Of a DNA stretch of 64,000 nucleotides, positions 8,383 through 18,563 are shown in pieces. The position numbers and the translations under genes are program-made. Source of the stretch: Hyphomicrobium album. Lineage in GTDB: Bacteria; Pseudomonadota; Alphaproteobacteria; Rhizobiales; Hyphomicrobiaceae. Numbering within the stretch: the stretch's first letter is position 1; each line of letters starts with the position of its first letter. Location: positions 1,116,001 to 1,180,000 of the forward strand of contig NZ_WMBQ01000001.1 in the NCBI RefSeq assembly GCF_009708035.1, read 5' to 3'. The notes beneath the pieces were generated by a model that made no database searches, was not told the DNA's origin, and saw only the letters and a program-made list of their open reading frames with translations.

Positions 8383-10365
8383 TCACGGGTGGCGGGTGTC
8401 GGCGGTCAGGATGACCTTGCCGCCGAGGATGGTCGCCACCACGGGAATGTCCTTGATCTGCATCGGATCGACGGCCAGCGGATCGTCGTCCAGCACCGCA
8501 AAGTCGGCGAGCTTGCCCGCCTCGATGGTCCCGACCTTGTCCTCGACCCCCAGCGTATAGGCGGCGTCGATCGTCACCATCTTCATCGCGCGCGCAACGT
8601 CGACGCGCTCGGCCGGCGCACGCACCTTGCCGGAGGTGAAGCCAATGCGGTTCACCGCCGTCCACACCTCGAGCAGCGGACTCGGGATGCCGACAGGCGT
8701 GTCGGAGTGCAGCGACACGACGATGTCCTGATCGACGAGCGAGCGCATGCGCGCCGCTAGCGAGGCGCGGTCGGTCCCGAGCTGGGGGATCGACAGGTCG
8801 GCACGCTCGTAGACGTAATAGGGATTGGTCGACACCACGGCCCCCAGCGCCTTGACCCGCCGCCCTTGCGCAACCGTCGAGATGCCGAAGTGCTCGAACG
8901 AGAAGCGATGGTCGAAGCGCGGCTTCTCGGCCTGCAAGGCGGCGAGCGCGTCGAGCGTGACCTGGTTGCCGCCGCTGCCGTTCGAGTGGACGTGGATTGG
9001 AAAGCCGGCATTCCACCACGGGCGCATGGCCGCGACGAAATCCTCCTTCGAGGCATACATGAACAGCCCCTTGTACTTGTCGGCGTCCACGTAGCCGGGC
9101 CACTGCATCTGCATGCTGAGACTGACGAAGGCGTCGTCGGCATAGAATTTGACACCCTTGAACATAGCCTTGTCGTTCGACTCCGCTTGCATGGCGAGAG
9201 CCTTGTCGACTGCCGCGGCTCCATAGGCTTTGCCGGCGCTGAACCCGTCGACCACGTGCACGATACGTTGCATCGATGCATCGGTGGCAAAGTAGGTACG
9301 CGACAGCTCCTGCTCGAGGCCCATGTCGACGCCGCCGAAGAAGAGGTCGCCGGCCGTCGTCACGCCTGCCTGCTGCATCAGCGCGCCGAAATAGTTCAGG
9401 TTCTTCGTCGCCGCTCCTGGCTGCATCTGCTCGGCGATAACCTGGGGCAACAGGACGCGAGCGGCATCGGTGCCGAGGAACTGACCGTTCGACGAGCCGT
9501 CCGGATTGGTGCCCGCGCCGATCACGCCTTTGATCTTCTCCGGCGTGATGTCGTATTTGTCGATCGCGGCGGTGTTGGCATAAGCGTTGTGCTCGGAAGC
9601 GTCCCACACGATCAGCGGCTGCGATATCGAGATCGCGTCGAGCGTCTTGCGGTTGAAGTCCTCGCCCATGGCGAGAACGTCGTAGCCCCAGGTGAGAACC
9701 GTCTCGTCCGGCGATGGGGCGTCGGCGACGAACTGCTTGAGCCGGGCGATCGCCTCATCGTAGGTCTTCACGCCGGGGATTTCGGGCCCGTAGGGACTGC
9801 GAACGGGGAAGTGACTGAGCGTCGGCCGGCTGATGGCGAGCGAGCCCATGACCGGATGCGTGTGAGCCTCGACGAAGCCCGGATAGATAACCTTGTCCTT
9901 GAACCGGTCGTCGACTTCGTATGGGTATTTGTCGAGCCAAGGCATCAGGTCGTCGAAGGTGACGCCGACCGACAGGATCTTGCCATCCATGACGGCAACC
10001 GCCGTGGCCTCAGGCCAGCCCGGGTCCATGGTGACGAACTTCTTCGCCAGAAACACAGTGATCTTCGGCTTCGCGCCCGCCGGATGAGCGGCAACGGGCG
10101 GAGCGGCGGCGCCAGCGAGCTGCATCGCCGGGGCGCCCCCGCGTTTGGCATTGATGGCGATCGCCTCGCGAAAAAAAGGCGCGAGTTCGGTGACGCAGTA
10201 GGTGCCCCAGGTTTCATCCGGCGTGACCTTCGGGTCATAGCCGTGGATGCCGAGAATCTGGCGCCTCGGCTTATGCTCGTGGCCCGGATGGGCGAGCGCG
10301 AAACCAACGCCGGCGGCGATGAGCGGCACGGCAGCGAAAAGTCGGGCGAGGTGAAGGGAGCGCAT
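8383..10365 (-). CDS. Exported YtcJ-type amidohydrolase
   Basis: A 660-residue metal-dependent hydrolase of the YtcJ-like amidohydrolase group. Seen: a signal peptide (residues 1-25, ending GVGFALA), a His-rich stretch HPGHEH right after the likely cleavage point, the metal motif HTHP at 168-171, HVHSNGSGGNQ further on, VVSLHSDTPVG near the fourth metal ligand, and a C-terminal TIEAGKLADFAVLDDDPL typical of the family. Export is unusual for a family that is often cytosolic. The first codon could be GTG 10368. The substrate is unknown; related proteins act on N-acyl or amide compounds. It is a single-gene unit. Confidence 0.85.
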   Translation of the reverse strand: MRSLHLARLFAAVPLIAAGVGFALAHPGHEHKPRRQILGIHGYDPKVTPDETWGTYCVTELAPFFREAIAINAKRGGAPAMQLAGAAAPPVAAHPAGAKPKITVFLAKKFVTMDPGWPEATAVAVMDGKILSVGVTFDDLMPWLDKYPYEVDDRFKDKVIYPGFVEAHTHPVMGSLAISRPTLSHFPVRSPYGPEIPGVKTYDEAIARLKQFVADAPSPDETVLTWGYDVLAMGEDFNRKTLDAISISQPLIVWDASEHNAYANTAAIDKYDITPEKIKGVIGAGTNPDGSSNGQFLGTDAARVLLPQVIAEQMQPGAATKNLNYFGALMQQAGVTTAGDLFFGGVDMGLEQELSRTYFATDASMQRIVHVVDGFSAGKAYGAAAVDKALAMQAESNDKAMFKGVKFYADDAFVSLSMQMQWPGYVDADKYKGLFMYASKEDFVAAMRPWWNAGFPIHVHSNGSGGNQVTLDALAALQAEKPRFDHRFSFEHFGISTVAQGRRVKALGAVVSTNPYYVYERADLSIPQLGTDRASLAARMRSLVDQDIVVSLHSDTPVGIPSPLLEVWTAVNRIGFTSGKVRAPAERVDVARAMKMVTIDAAYTLGVEDKVGTIEAGKLADFAVLDDDPLAVDPMQIKDIPVVATILGGKVILTADTRHP

Positions 10366-10436
10366 CACCTACCAATATACCCAGGCGGTTACTAAGACCT
10401 CGCCGGGCGACAGACGCTCCCTTTGACCCTCGTCGC

Positions 10437-11141
10437 TCACGCCGGGATGCCAAGACGCTGCGCCACCCGGCGCGCCGTCGCCTCGCGCTGGCGGGTGATC
10501 GCCCCGACCGCGCGGCGCGCCGCCTCCAGCACGTGTGGCGGCGCCGTGGCCGGAGACCCGCTGTCGAACGGCGGCTCGGGGGCGTACTGCATGAAGAGCT
10601 GGATCGCACGGGCCGCATCATCGCCGCGCAGCTCAGCCGCCACGCGCAGGGCCCCGTCGATGCCGGCCGTGACGCCGGCGGCGCAGACGAGCTTGCCGTC
10701 GACCACGACCCGGGCATCCACGGGGACAGCACCGAAAAGCGGCAGCAGGTGGTGGGCGGACCAGTGCGTCGTCGCCCGCCGTCCCTGCAGGAGCCCAGCG
10801 GCGCCACAGAGAAGTGCACCGGTACAGACGGAAAAGATGCAGCGCGCGCCTGCCGCCTGGCGGGCGATCCAGCCCAAGGTCTCGGCGTCGTCCATCAGCG
10901 CTTCCTGGCCGAAACCGCCCGCAATGTGCAGCAGGTCGAGTTGCGGCGCCTCCGCGAGGGTCGCGTCCGGGGTCAGCCGCAGGCCCTGCACGTCGCGCAC
11001 GGGAGCAAGCGTCTTGCCGTAAAGACGCAGGGTGGAATTCGGCAGCCGCGACAAGACCTCGAACGGCCCGGTGAGGTCGATCTGGTCCAGTCCCTCGAAC
11101 AAAAGCGAGCCGATCTCGAGGTGATCGCCTTCAGCAACCAT
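10437..11141 (-). CDS. DJ-1/PfpI-family protein, isonitrile-hydratase-like
   Basis: A 234-residue cytosolic protein of the class-I glutamine-amidotransferase-like fold. Seen: LHIAGGFGQEALMDD, the nucleophile elbow CIFSVCTGALLCGAAGLL with its catalytic cysteine, and GRRATTHWSAHHLLPLFGA. These match the InhA/isonitrile hydratase branch of the GlxA-like group but without an AraC DNA-binding domain, so it is an enzyme rather than a regulator. The start at 11141 has GGAG at a good distance. No neighbour indicates its substrate. Confidence 0.8.
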   Translation of the reverse strand: MVAEGDHLEIGSLLFEGLDQIDLTGPFEVLSRLPNSTLRLYGKTLAPVRDVQGLRLTPDATLAEAPQLDLLHIAGGFGQEALMDDAETLGWIARQAAGARCIFSVCTGALLCGAAGLLQGRRATTHWSAHHLLPLFGAVPVDARVVVDGKLVCAAGVTAGIDGALRVAAELRGDDAARAIQLFMQYAPEPPFDSGSPATAPPHVLEAARRAVGAITRQREATARRVAQRLGIPA

Positions 11142-11409
11142 GTTGATCGTCTCCTCGCCTGCGGGCCTTGGGGCCCCCTAAATCGCCGCAACCGTCCCGC
11201 AAAAAGCCGTATCGCCGGATACCACTAGGAAGCCGGTGAATTGAACAAGTTGACCGTCGATGTAAATTGTATAGGCAGCCTCGTGGCTTCCGCGGGCGTT
11301 TGCGCCCCACCGTCCCCCCGCCGCATCCGATGCGGATCCAACTGCGCTAATCGGAGTTTAGGATTTCTCTAGTTAGATCAGTGGTTAGGGCTTTCTAAGG
11401 GTTATCAAC

Positions 11410-13134
11410 ATGCTGTCACTATCGGCGATGCCTCGTCGCTACTCCCTTCCTTCCGTCCTCGCGCTTGCGGCGCTGGCGGCAGCGAGTTTCGCCGGCCCGG
11501 CGGACGCGCGTAGGGACCGCTACTACGGCTACGACAGCTACGACGAGCCCGACAGGGAGCAGAAGGCCGCGCCCGCCGAGCAGCCGAAGCTCAACCGCCA
11601 GGCTGGCCAGCCAAGGCTCGCGGTCGTTTCGCTGGGTGACCAGCGCGTGACGATTTATGACGCCGACGGCCAGATCATGCAGGGCCCGATTTCCACCGGC
11701 GCGACGCCGAACGATACGCCTCCGGGCATCTACGCCGTCCTGCAGAAGAACCGCGAGCACTACTCCAACCGCTACGACGACGCGGCGATGCCGTTCATGC
11801 AGCGCATCACCTGGACGGGCATCGCGCTGCACGCCGGCGCGCTCCCCGGCTATCCGGCTTCGCACGGCTGCGTCCGCCTGCGCGAGGACTTCGCCAACAA
11901 CCTGTTCGACAAGACCAAGCTCGGCATGCGCGTCGTCATCTCGCGCAACAACATGGCGCCCTCGCCCATCTCGCACCCGGTGCTGTTCAAGCCCAAGCCC
12001 TTCCGCGACAACGTCGCCGTGCTGACGCCGGCGGCCGTGCAGACGCTCGCGCCCACCGAAGAGGGCAAGGACACCCGCTACTACGGCGGCGGTCAGAACG
12101 ACCCGCCGGAGCTCGCGACGCGTACTGCCGCGCTGCAGGCAATGGCGGCGGCGAAGACGGCCGAGGCCCAGGAGCTGGCGAAGAAGGTCGAGGAAACCCG
12201 CGTCGCTTTCAAGCAAAAGACGCGTGAGAGCGCCCGCGCGGCGAAGGCGCTGAAGAGCGCCGAACGCGCCTACATGAATGCCGTCGAATGGCAGGCCGGC
12301 ACCGAGAAGGACCTCACGCGCGCCAAGACCGAGAAGCAGACTAAGCGCGCCGAGGACCAGAAGGCGAAGGCGATCGCCAAGGTGGCCGAGACCAAGGCGA
12401 AGTTCGAGGCTGTCACCGCCGAGAACAAGCCGGCGCTCGAGGAGCTGGCTCGTGCCGAGGAAGCCTTCAAGGCGGCCGACGCCGAGCACAAGGCTGTTGC
12501 CGGCGCTGCGCGCGAAGCCCTTCGCAAGCTGTCGCCGGTGTCGGTGTTCGTCAGCCTCAAGGCCAAGAAGCTCTATATCCGGCAGGACATGGAGCAGATC
12601 TACGAGGGTGATGTCACGATCCGCGATCCCGACCAGCCGATCGGCACCCACATCTTCACCGCCGTCGACTATCAGCCGGGCGGCCGCGACATGAAGTGGA
12701 ATGTCGTCTCCATCGCCGGACGCCAGCCCGGCGAGCCGGAGAAGAGCAGCGGCATGAACCAAGCTTCGCGCAACGCCTCGGTCCCGAGCATCCCGACGGA
12801 CGTTGCCGCCGCGACAGCTGCCCTGGATCGCGTCGAGATCCCGAAGGAGACGGCCGAGCACATCTCCGAGCTGGTCCTGCCGGGCTCGTCGCTGATCGTC
12901 TCCGACGAGGCCGCGCACAAGGAGACCGGCAAGGCGACCGACTTCATCGTGCTGCTCTCCGGCGAGCCGCAGGGCGGCATCATCCTGCGCCCGAAGCCGA
13001 AGCCCGAGTTCTACGACGACTACTGGGGCTACGGTGGTTATGGTGGTTACGGCTACAACGATGGCTACGACCGTCGCCGGCGCCGCGGCGGCGCCCCCTA
13101 CGGACCGTTCGGCGGCGCCTTCAAGTGGTGGTAA
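11410..13134 (+). CDS. L,D-transpeptidase with coiled coil and second Cys-less domain
   Basis: A periplasmic cell-wall enzyme of 574 residues. Seen: a signal peptide (residues 1-34, ending GPADA); a YkuD domain at about 70-180 with HAGALPGYPASHGCVRL and catalytic Cys154; an Ala/Lys/Glu-rich coiled coil at about 235-370; a second beta-rich domain at about 375-530 starting VSVFVSLKAKKLYIRQ and including TDFIVLLSGEPQGG, which looks like a degenerate YkuD-like module without the SHGC motif; and a Tyr/Gly-rich tail ending in an Arg cluster and GGAFKWW. Such enzymes make 3-3 cross-links or attach proteins to peptidoglycan. It is a single gene with its own terminator. Confidence 0.85.
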   Translation: MLSLSAMPRRYSLPSVLALAALAAASFAGPADARRDRYYGYDSYDEPDREQKAAPAEQPKLNRQAGQPRLAVVSLGDQRVTIYDADGQIMQGPISTGATPNDTPPGIYAVLQKNREHYSNRYDDAAMPFMQRITWTGIALHAGALPGYPASHGCVRLREDFANNLFDKTKLGMRVVISRNNMAPSPISHPVLFKPKPFRDNVAVLTPAAVQTLAPTEEGKDTRYYGGGQNDPPELATRTAALQAMAAAKTAEAQELAKKVEETRVAFKQKTRESARAAKALKSAERAYMNAVEWQAGTEKDLTRAKTEKQTKRAEDQKAKAIAKVAETKAKFEAVTAENKPALEELARAEEAFKAADAEHKAVAGAAREALRKLSPVSVFVSLKAKKLYIRQDMEQIYEGDVTIRDPDQPIGTHIFTAVDYQPGGRDMKWNVVSIAGRQPGEPEKSSGMNQASRNASVPSIPTDVAAATAALDRVEIPKETAEHISELVLPGSSLIVSDEAAHKETGKATDFIVLLSGEPQGGIILRPKPKPEFYDDYWGYGGYGGYGYNDGYDRRRRRGGAPYGPFGGAFKWW

Positions 13135-13167
13135 GCGCCAAGCGCTGACTACCTAGCGAAATGAAAT

Positions 13168-13209
13168 GAGACCGCGAGCGGCAGCCCCGCTCGCGGTCTC
13201 TTCGTTTTT
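13168..13209. terminator. Bidirectional terminator between the transpeptidase and AHSA1 genes
   Basis: A 13-bp stem, GAGACCGCGAGCG and CGCTCGCGGTCTC, with a 7-base loop, followed by TTCGTTTTT on the plus strand. On the minus strand the flank is ATTTCATTTC, so it can serve both convergent genes. Confidence 0.85.
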
Positions 13210-13703
13210 CAGGCCTGCTCGCGCCGGGCCATCTCGCCCGCCAGCTCGCCCAGCTGGTCGAGGCCGGAGTTGGTGCCCTGCTCGAAGCCGCGCGACACGT
13301 GCGAGTTGCGCATGGCGATGCTCTCGAAGACCGTGTGGATGGTGAGCGTCGTCTTGCCGGCCTTCTCGTCGAAGGTGACCGTGACGACCATGCGCCCGGC
13401 GCCCTTGGTCTCGAAGCCATTGTCGTAGACGATCTTCTTGTTCGGCACGATCTCCAGGTACTCCCCGCCGAACGGCGTGTTCTGCCGGCCGCTCGGCCCG
13501 GTCATAGCGAAGCGGAACTTGCCGCCGACGCGGAAGTCCATCTCGCACAGCGTTACCGGCCAGCCCTTCGGCCCGAACCAGCGCATGATGTGCTCCGGCT
13601 TCGAGTAGGCCTCGAAGAGAAACCGCGCGGGCGCGTCGAACACCCGCGTGATGACGACCTCGCGTTGGCTTTCCGGCTCACTTGCCACGGCGTTTACCTG
13701 CAT
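13209..13703 (-). CDS. SRPBCC/AHSA1-family protein (second copy)
   Basis: A START-like protein of 164 residues. Seen: VVITRVFDAPARFLFEAY, MRWFGPKGWPVTLCEMDFRV and MTGPSGRQNTPFGGEYLEI, followed by the C-terminal helix LDQLGELAGEM. This is the classic AHSA1 layout and is closer to that consensus than the copy at 5833-6330. It overlaps the preceding ArsR gene by 26 bases, implying translational coupling. The ligand is unknown. Confidence 0.88.
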   Translation of the reverse strand: MQVNAVASEPESQREVVITRVFDAPARFLFEAYSKPEHIMRWFGPKGWPVTLCEMDFRVGGKFRFAMTGPSGRQNTPFGGEYLEIVPNKKIVYDNGFETKGAGRMVVTVTFDEKAGKTTLTIHTVFESIAMRNSHVSRGFEQGTNSGLDQLGELAGEMARREQA

Positions 13704-14052
13704 GACGCTTCTCCTTTCGCTGCAGCACTTTCACGTAGTCGTCGAGGCGGTCGAGGCTCTCGCTCCAGAACTGCTCGTAGCCGCCCAGCCACTCGGAGGC
13801 GTCGGCCAGCGGAGCCGCGTTGAGGCGCACGGGGCGGAACTGGGCGCTGCGCCCGCGGGCGACGAGCCCGGCGCCTTCGAGCACCTTCAAATGCTTCGAG
13901 ATGGTCGGCTGGCTGACGCGGAAGGGCGCGACCAGCTCGTTCACCGTCGCCTCGCCCTGCGCCAGGCGCGCGAGGATGGCGCGGCGGGTGGGATCGGAGA
14001 GCGCCGCGAAGACGCGGTCGAGGTTCTGCGAGGCTTGAGCGGCGGGCGCCAT
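13678..14052 (-). CDS. ArsR-family transcriptional regulator (second copy)
   Basis: A winged-helix repressor of 124 residues. Seen: VFAALSDPTRRAILARLAQG and the recognition segment QPTISKHLKVLEGAGLV, with a basic C-terminus (KEKRHAGKRRGK). It has no cysteine, so it is not a thiol metal sensor. Start 14052 is supported by GAGGAA five bases upstream. It is followed directly by the overlapping AHSA1 gene and preceded by a strong palindromic operator candidate. Similar in order to the pair at 5833-6724 but clearly divergent in sequence. Confidence 0.9.
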   Translation of the reverse strand: MAPAAQASQNLDRVFAALSDPTRRAILARLAQGEATVNELVAPFRVSQPTISKHLKVLEGAGLVARGRSAQFRPVRLNAAPLADASEWLGGYEQFWSESLDRLDDYVKVLQRKEKRHAGKRRGK

Positions 14053-14064
14053 GTATTCCTCATC

Positions 14065-14108
14065 GGCTATATAGCCATATAGCTATTCAATAGCCGCGGC
14101 GAAGTCAA
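14065..14108 (-). promoter_or_regulatory. Promoter and palindromic operators of the second ArsR operon
   Basis: On the minus strand a -35 of TTGACT (14108-14103) is followed after 17 bases by TAGCTA (14085-14080). Two palindromes overlap and follow the -10: GCTATT-c-AATAGC at 14082-14094 and the perfect 12-mer GGCTATATAGCC at 14065-14076. The shared element ATAGC appears in both, as expected for two dimer sites. Binding by the downstream ArsR is inferred. Confidence 0.6.
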
Positions 14109-14207
14109 GCGCCGCTGTACCGGCGCGCGAGTTCTGGTCTTCAGATGAGCGAATGCAATCGCGTGGGCGCGGCGGCGGGAGCGCTTGCCCCCCCCGCGCA
14201 AACCTCA

Positions 14208-15596
14208 CTAGTCGCGGCGCAGCGACGCCTCGACCTCGCGCGCGATGCCGGCCGCGTCGGCAATGTCGGCGTCCGCGATCGCGGCATTGTCGACGTAAAC
14301 CGCCGACCGCGTCTTCGGCGCGTGCTCAGGACCAAGCACGCTCATCGCCGTCGGATGCCCGTGCGCGTTGTCGTGGTGGCCGAAGTAGCCTTCGACGATC
14401 ACGCCCTTATCCGCATACTCGGGATCGCGCAGCATGATCTCGTGCAGCTTCTTCAAGTTGTAGTGCGGCACCGACGCCATCATGTGATGCGGCAAGTGGT
14501 AATCCATGCCCCACGGGAACACGGCGTAGCGCACCAGCGGTCCGGCGAGGAACACGCGCGTATTGGTGTAGCGGCCGCGGTCGGCGTTGCCGTGCTGCAC
14601 CCACTGGCGCAGGATCATGAACAGGGGAAAGGCCGTGAACACGGGGACGAGCCACAGCAGGCCGAAGTAGGCCCAGGCGGGTCCCCAGCCGGCGAGCTGC
14701 ACCGCGCACAGCGCGCCGTAGAGGATGGCGAGATACGTGACGCGGCCGATGCCCGTGTAGCGCAGCGGAATGACCGGTGAGAGGCGGGTGCGCGGATAGT
14801 GGTGGTCGGGGAGCAGGTAGAGGATCGTGACCACCAACGCCCACATGAGCGGCAGGATGATCGCCACCGCGGTCGCATAGCCCATGGCGGTCAACGGAAT
14901 GACGATGAGCGGTGCGCCGACGGCAAAGACCAGGCCGGCGCGCAACGGACGGATGGTGCCCGGGTTTGCCGGGTCGGCGTAGGGGTTGTGGCCGTGGCCC
15001 AGCGCGCTGTAGCGGGCGCGAGTGATCGTGTAGCGGAAGAGGTTCGGTATCCAGAGCTGCTTGATGAGCTTCCACGCCATCTCGACGTGCGTGATGGGGA
15101 AGTCGAGCCAGTGGTCGCTTTCTTGCAGCTGGCTGATGTCCGGGTCGCGCTCCGGGTCGTTGACGAACTGGTGGTGCGCGAGGTGATGCAGGCGGAAGTG
15201 GTACGTCGTCGTCAAGATAGGGAACGCTGCCAGCCAGTCGGACGCGAGCTCGTTGAGCTTGCGGTTGGCGAACAGCATGTAATGCGTGCCTTCGTGGATC
15301 GCGCCGCCGAACTGGTGCTGCGAGGCGCCGATGGCGACGATGGCGACGAGCGTCGAAGGAAGCGTCCACCACCAGGAGATGTCGCCGGCGCGGGCGCTCT
15401 CGATGACCCACACGGCGCCGACGACGGACGCGGCGATCACGACGTAGATGCGCGCGAGGTGCAACCAGTTGGTGACGTTGTCGCGCACCTTTAAGGCGTT
15501 CACCACCTCACCGGATTGGCGATTCGGTCGGCCACGCGCGGGCTCGTCCAGTGCAGACCCGGCCGAAACGACGGCCGCCGCGTCTTGAGCTCCCAT
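14208..15596 (-). CDS. Membrane fatty acid desaturase-family protein
   Basis: An integral membrane di-iron enzyme of about 462 residues. Seen: three histidine clusters, HEGTHY, HFRLHHLAHH and, near the C-terminus, YHLPHHMM, with about five to six hydrophobic segments in between. This is the desaturase/hydroxylase signature; the exact substrate (fatty acyl chain, carotenoid or other lipid) cannot be assigned. The N-terminal 45 residues are polar. ATG 15596 is chosen; the in-frame upstream start at 15683 gives a less plausible extension. The C-terminal 60 residues are Asp/Ala-rich and likely cytosolic. It is divergent from aqpZ, with no operon partner. Confidence 0.82.
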   Translation of the reverse strand: MGAQDAAAVVSAGSALDEPARGRPNRQSGEVVNALKVRDNVTNWLHLARIYVVIAASVVGAVWVIESARAGDISWWWTLPSTLVAIVAIGASQHQFGGAIHEGTHYMLFANRKLNELASDWLAAFPILTTTYHFRLHHLAHHQFVNDPERDPDISQLQESDHWLDFPITHVEMAWKLIKQLWIPNLFRYTITRARYSALGHGHNPYADPANPGTIRPLRAGLVFAVGAPLIVIPLTAMGYATAVAIILPLMWALVVTILYLLPDHHYPRTRLSPVIPLRYTGIGRVTYLAILYGALCAVQLAGWGPAWAYFGLLWLVPVFTAFPLFMILRQWVQHGNADRGRYTNTRVFLAGPLVRYAVFPWGMDYHLPHHMMASVPHYNLKKLHEIMLRDPEYADKGVIVEGYFGHHDNAHGHPTAMSVLGPEHAPKTRSAVYVDNAAIADADIADAAGIAREVEASLRRD

Positions 15597-15745
15597 ATGT
15601 GCGATTCCCGGAATTTGAGTTCTACGGTTCGCCGAATCTCTCCAACCTATTCTGGCAAACTGTGAATCGCCCAGCCATGGCAAACGAATTGCTGCGGCGA
15701 AGTTGCATCGGGGTTACGGCAGAGGATGCAATCTAGCGCAAGCCG

Positions 15746-15775
15746 TTGCCCAATGTTCCTGCGAAGCATTAGTAA
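15746..15775 (+). promoter_or_regulatory. Candidate aqpZ promoter
   Basis: TTGCCC, an 18-base spacer and TAGTAA, about 94 bases upstream of the aqpZ start. A moderate match to the sigma-70 consensus only. Confidence 0.35.
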
Positions 15776-15868
15776 AGTTGTCGCGCGGTGCCTTGTCCTG
15801 CTTCGGCAAGTGCCACCCGATTGCGTGTGCGTCAACCGGGAAGCACATACAGCAATGGGGGAGATGAC

Positions 15869-16543
15869 ATGAGGTACAGGGCACTCGCCGCCGAGTTCAT
15901 CGGCACGTTTATGCTCGTCGCGTCGGTGCTCGGTGCAGCACTATTTTCGTTTCCGATCGCCGGCATCGTCGGCGTTGCGCTTTCGATCGGCTTCTCGGTC
16001 ATGGCGATGATATTTGCCGTCGGATACATCTCCGGCGGACACTTCAATCCCGCCGTCACCTTGGGGCTCGTCGCCGGACGCCGCTTCGCGGCCAGCGAAG
16101 CCCCCGCCTATATCCTGGCGCAGTGCCTTGGCGGCATAGCGGCTGCCATCGTTTTCTACGTCATCGCCTCGGGCAAGAGCGGCGGGTTCGAGGTCGGCAA
16201 CTTCGCCTCCAACATGTATGGTGGCGAGGGGTATTCGATGCTGTCGGCCTTCATCATCGAGGTCGTGCTCACCGGCCTCTTCATCTTCATCATCATGGGC
16301 GTGACGGGCCCGCGCGCGCCGGCCGGCTTCGCCGCCATTGCCATCGGCCTCACCCTCTCGGCCATCCACCTCATGGCCATTCCAGTCGATAATGCCTCCG
16401 TGAACCCGGCACGCAGCCTAGCGACGGCGGTCATCGCCATGGGGGAGCCGCTGGCGCAGCTGTGGCTGTTCTGGGTGGCCCCGATCCTCGGCGGTGTGCT
16501 GGGCGGCCTGCTCGGGCGGTGCCTGATCGACAACAACGACTGA
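15869..16543 (+). CDS. aqpZ: Aquaporin Z-type water channel
   Basis: An inner-membrane MIP-family channel of 224 residues. Seen: both half-helix motifs, GGHFNPAVTLGL and DNASVNPARSLATA, and six hydrophobic helices starting with EFIGTFMLVASVLGAALFSF. An Arg after the second NPA (NPARS) and the short length fit an orthodox water channel rather than a glycerol facilitator. The start is set at ATG 15869, behind GGGGGAG; the upstream ORF extension to 15788 is polar and unsupported. It stands alone, with its own terminator. Confidence 0.92.
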   Translation: MRYRALAAEFIGTFMLVASVLGAALFSFPIAGIVGVALSIGFSVMAMIFAVGYISGGHFNPAVTLGLVAGRRFAASEAPAYILAQCLGGIAAAIVFYVIASGKSGGFEVGNFASNMYGGEGYSMLSAFIIEVVLTGLFIFIIMGVTGPRAPAGFAAIAIGLTLSAIHLMAIPVDNASVNPARSLATAVIAMGEPLAQLWLFWVAPILGGVLGGLLGRCLIDNND

Positions 16544-16565
16544 TTTGTGACGAGATATACGCAGG

Positions 16566-16601
16566 AAAAGCCGCGGCTCGACGCCACATCCCGCGGTTTT
16601 T
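16566..16601 (+). terminator. Terminator after aqpZ
   Basis: AAAAGCCGCGG pairs with CCGCGGTTTTT (one G-T pair) around a 14-base loop, and further T-runs follow. It lies 23 bases past the stop codon. Confidence 0.75.
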
Positions 16602-16779
16602 CTTGCGTTTTTAGCGAACATATGTAAGCAAGCAGTCGGCTCGAGCGCAGGGGTTCGCTATTCGACTAAAGCCCTTTTCGAGCCCGACATTTTGTCATTT
16701 TGCCAACTCAGGCGATACCCGAACTCCCCCTGCGCTCCGTCACCCGCTGCCGCCATAGAAGGCGCTGGCGCGGGCATGC

Positions 16780-18501
<1,722 letters not shown>

Positions 18502-18523
18502 GATCGGCCGCAGGACGAAAGCA

Positions 18524-18550
18524 AAGAAGGCGCCTTGCGGCGCCTTTTTT
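18524..18550 (+). terminator. Terminator after the helicase gene
   Basis: An 8-bp stem, AAGGCGCC and GGCGCCTT, with a 4-base loop TTGC, followed by a run of six T. The convergent Fe-S operon ends 14 bases beyond; the A-rich left flank could let it work in both directions. Confidence 0.9.
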
Positions 18551-18563
18551 CATGCCTGCGTCC

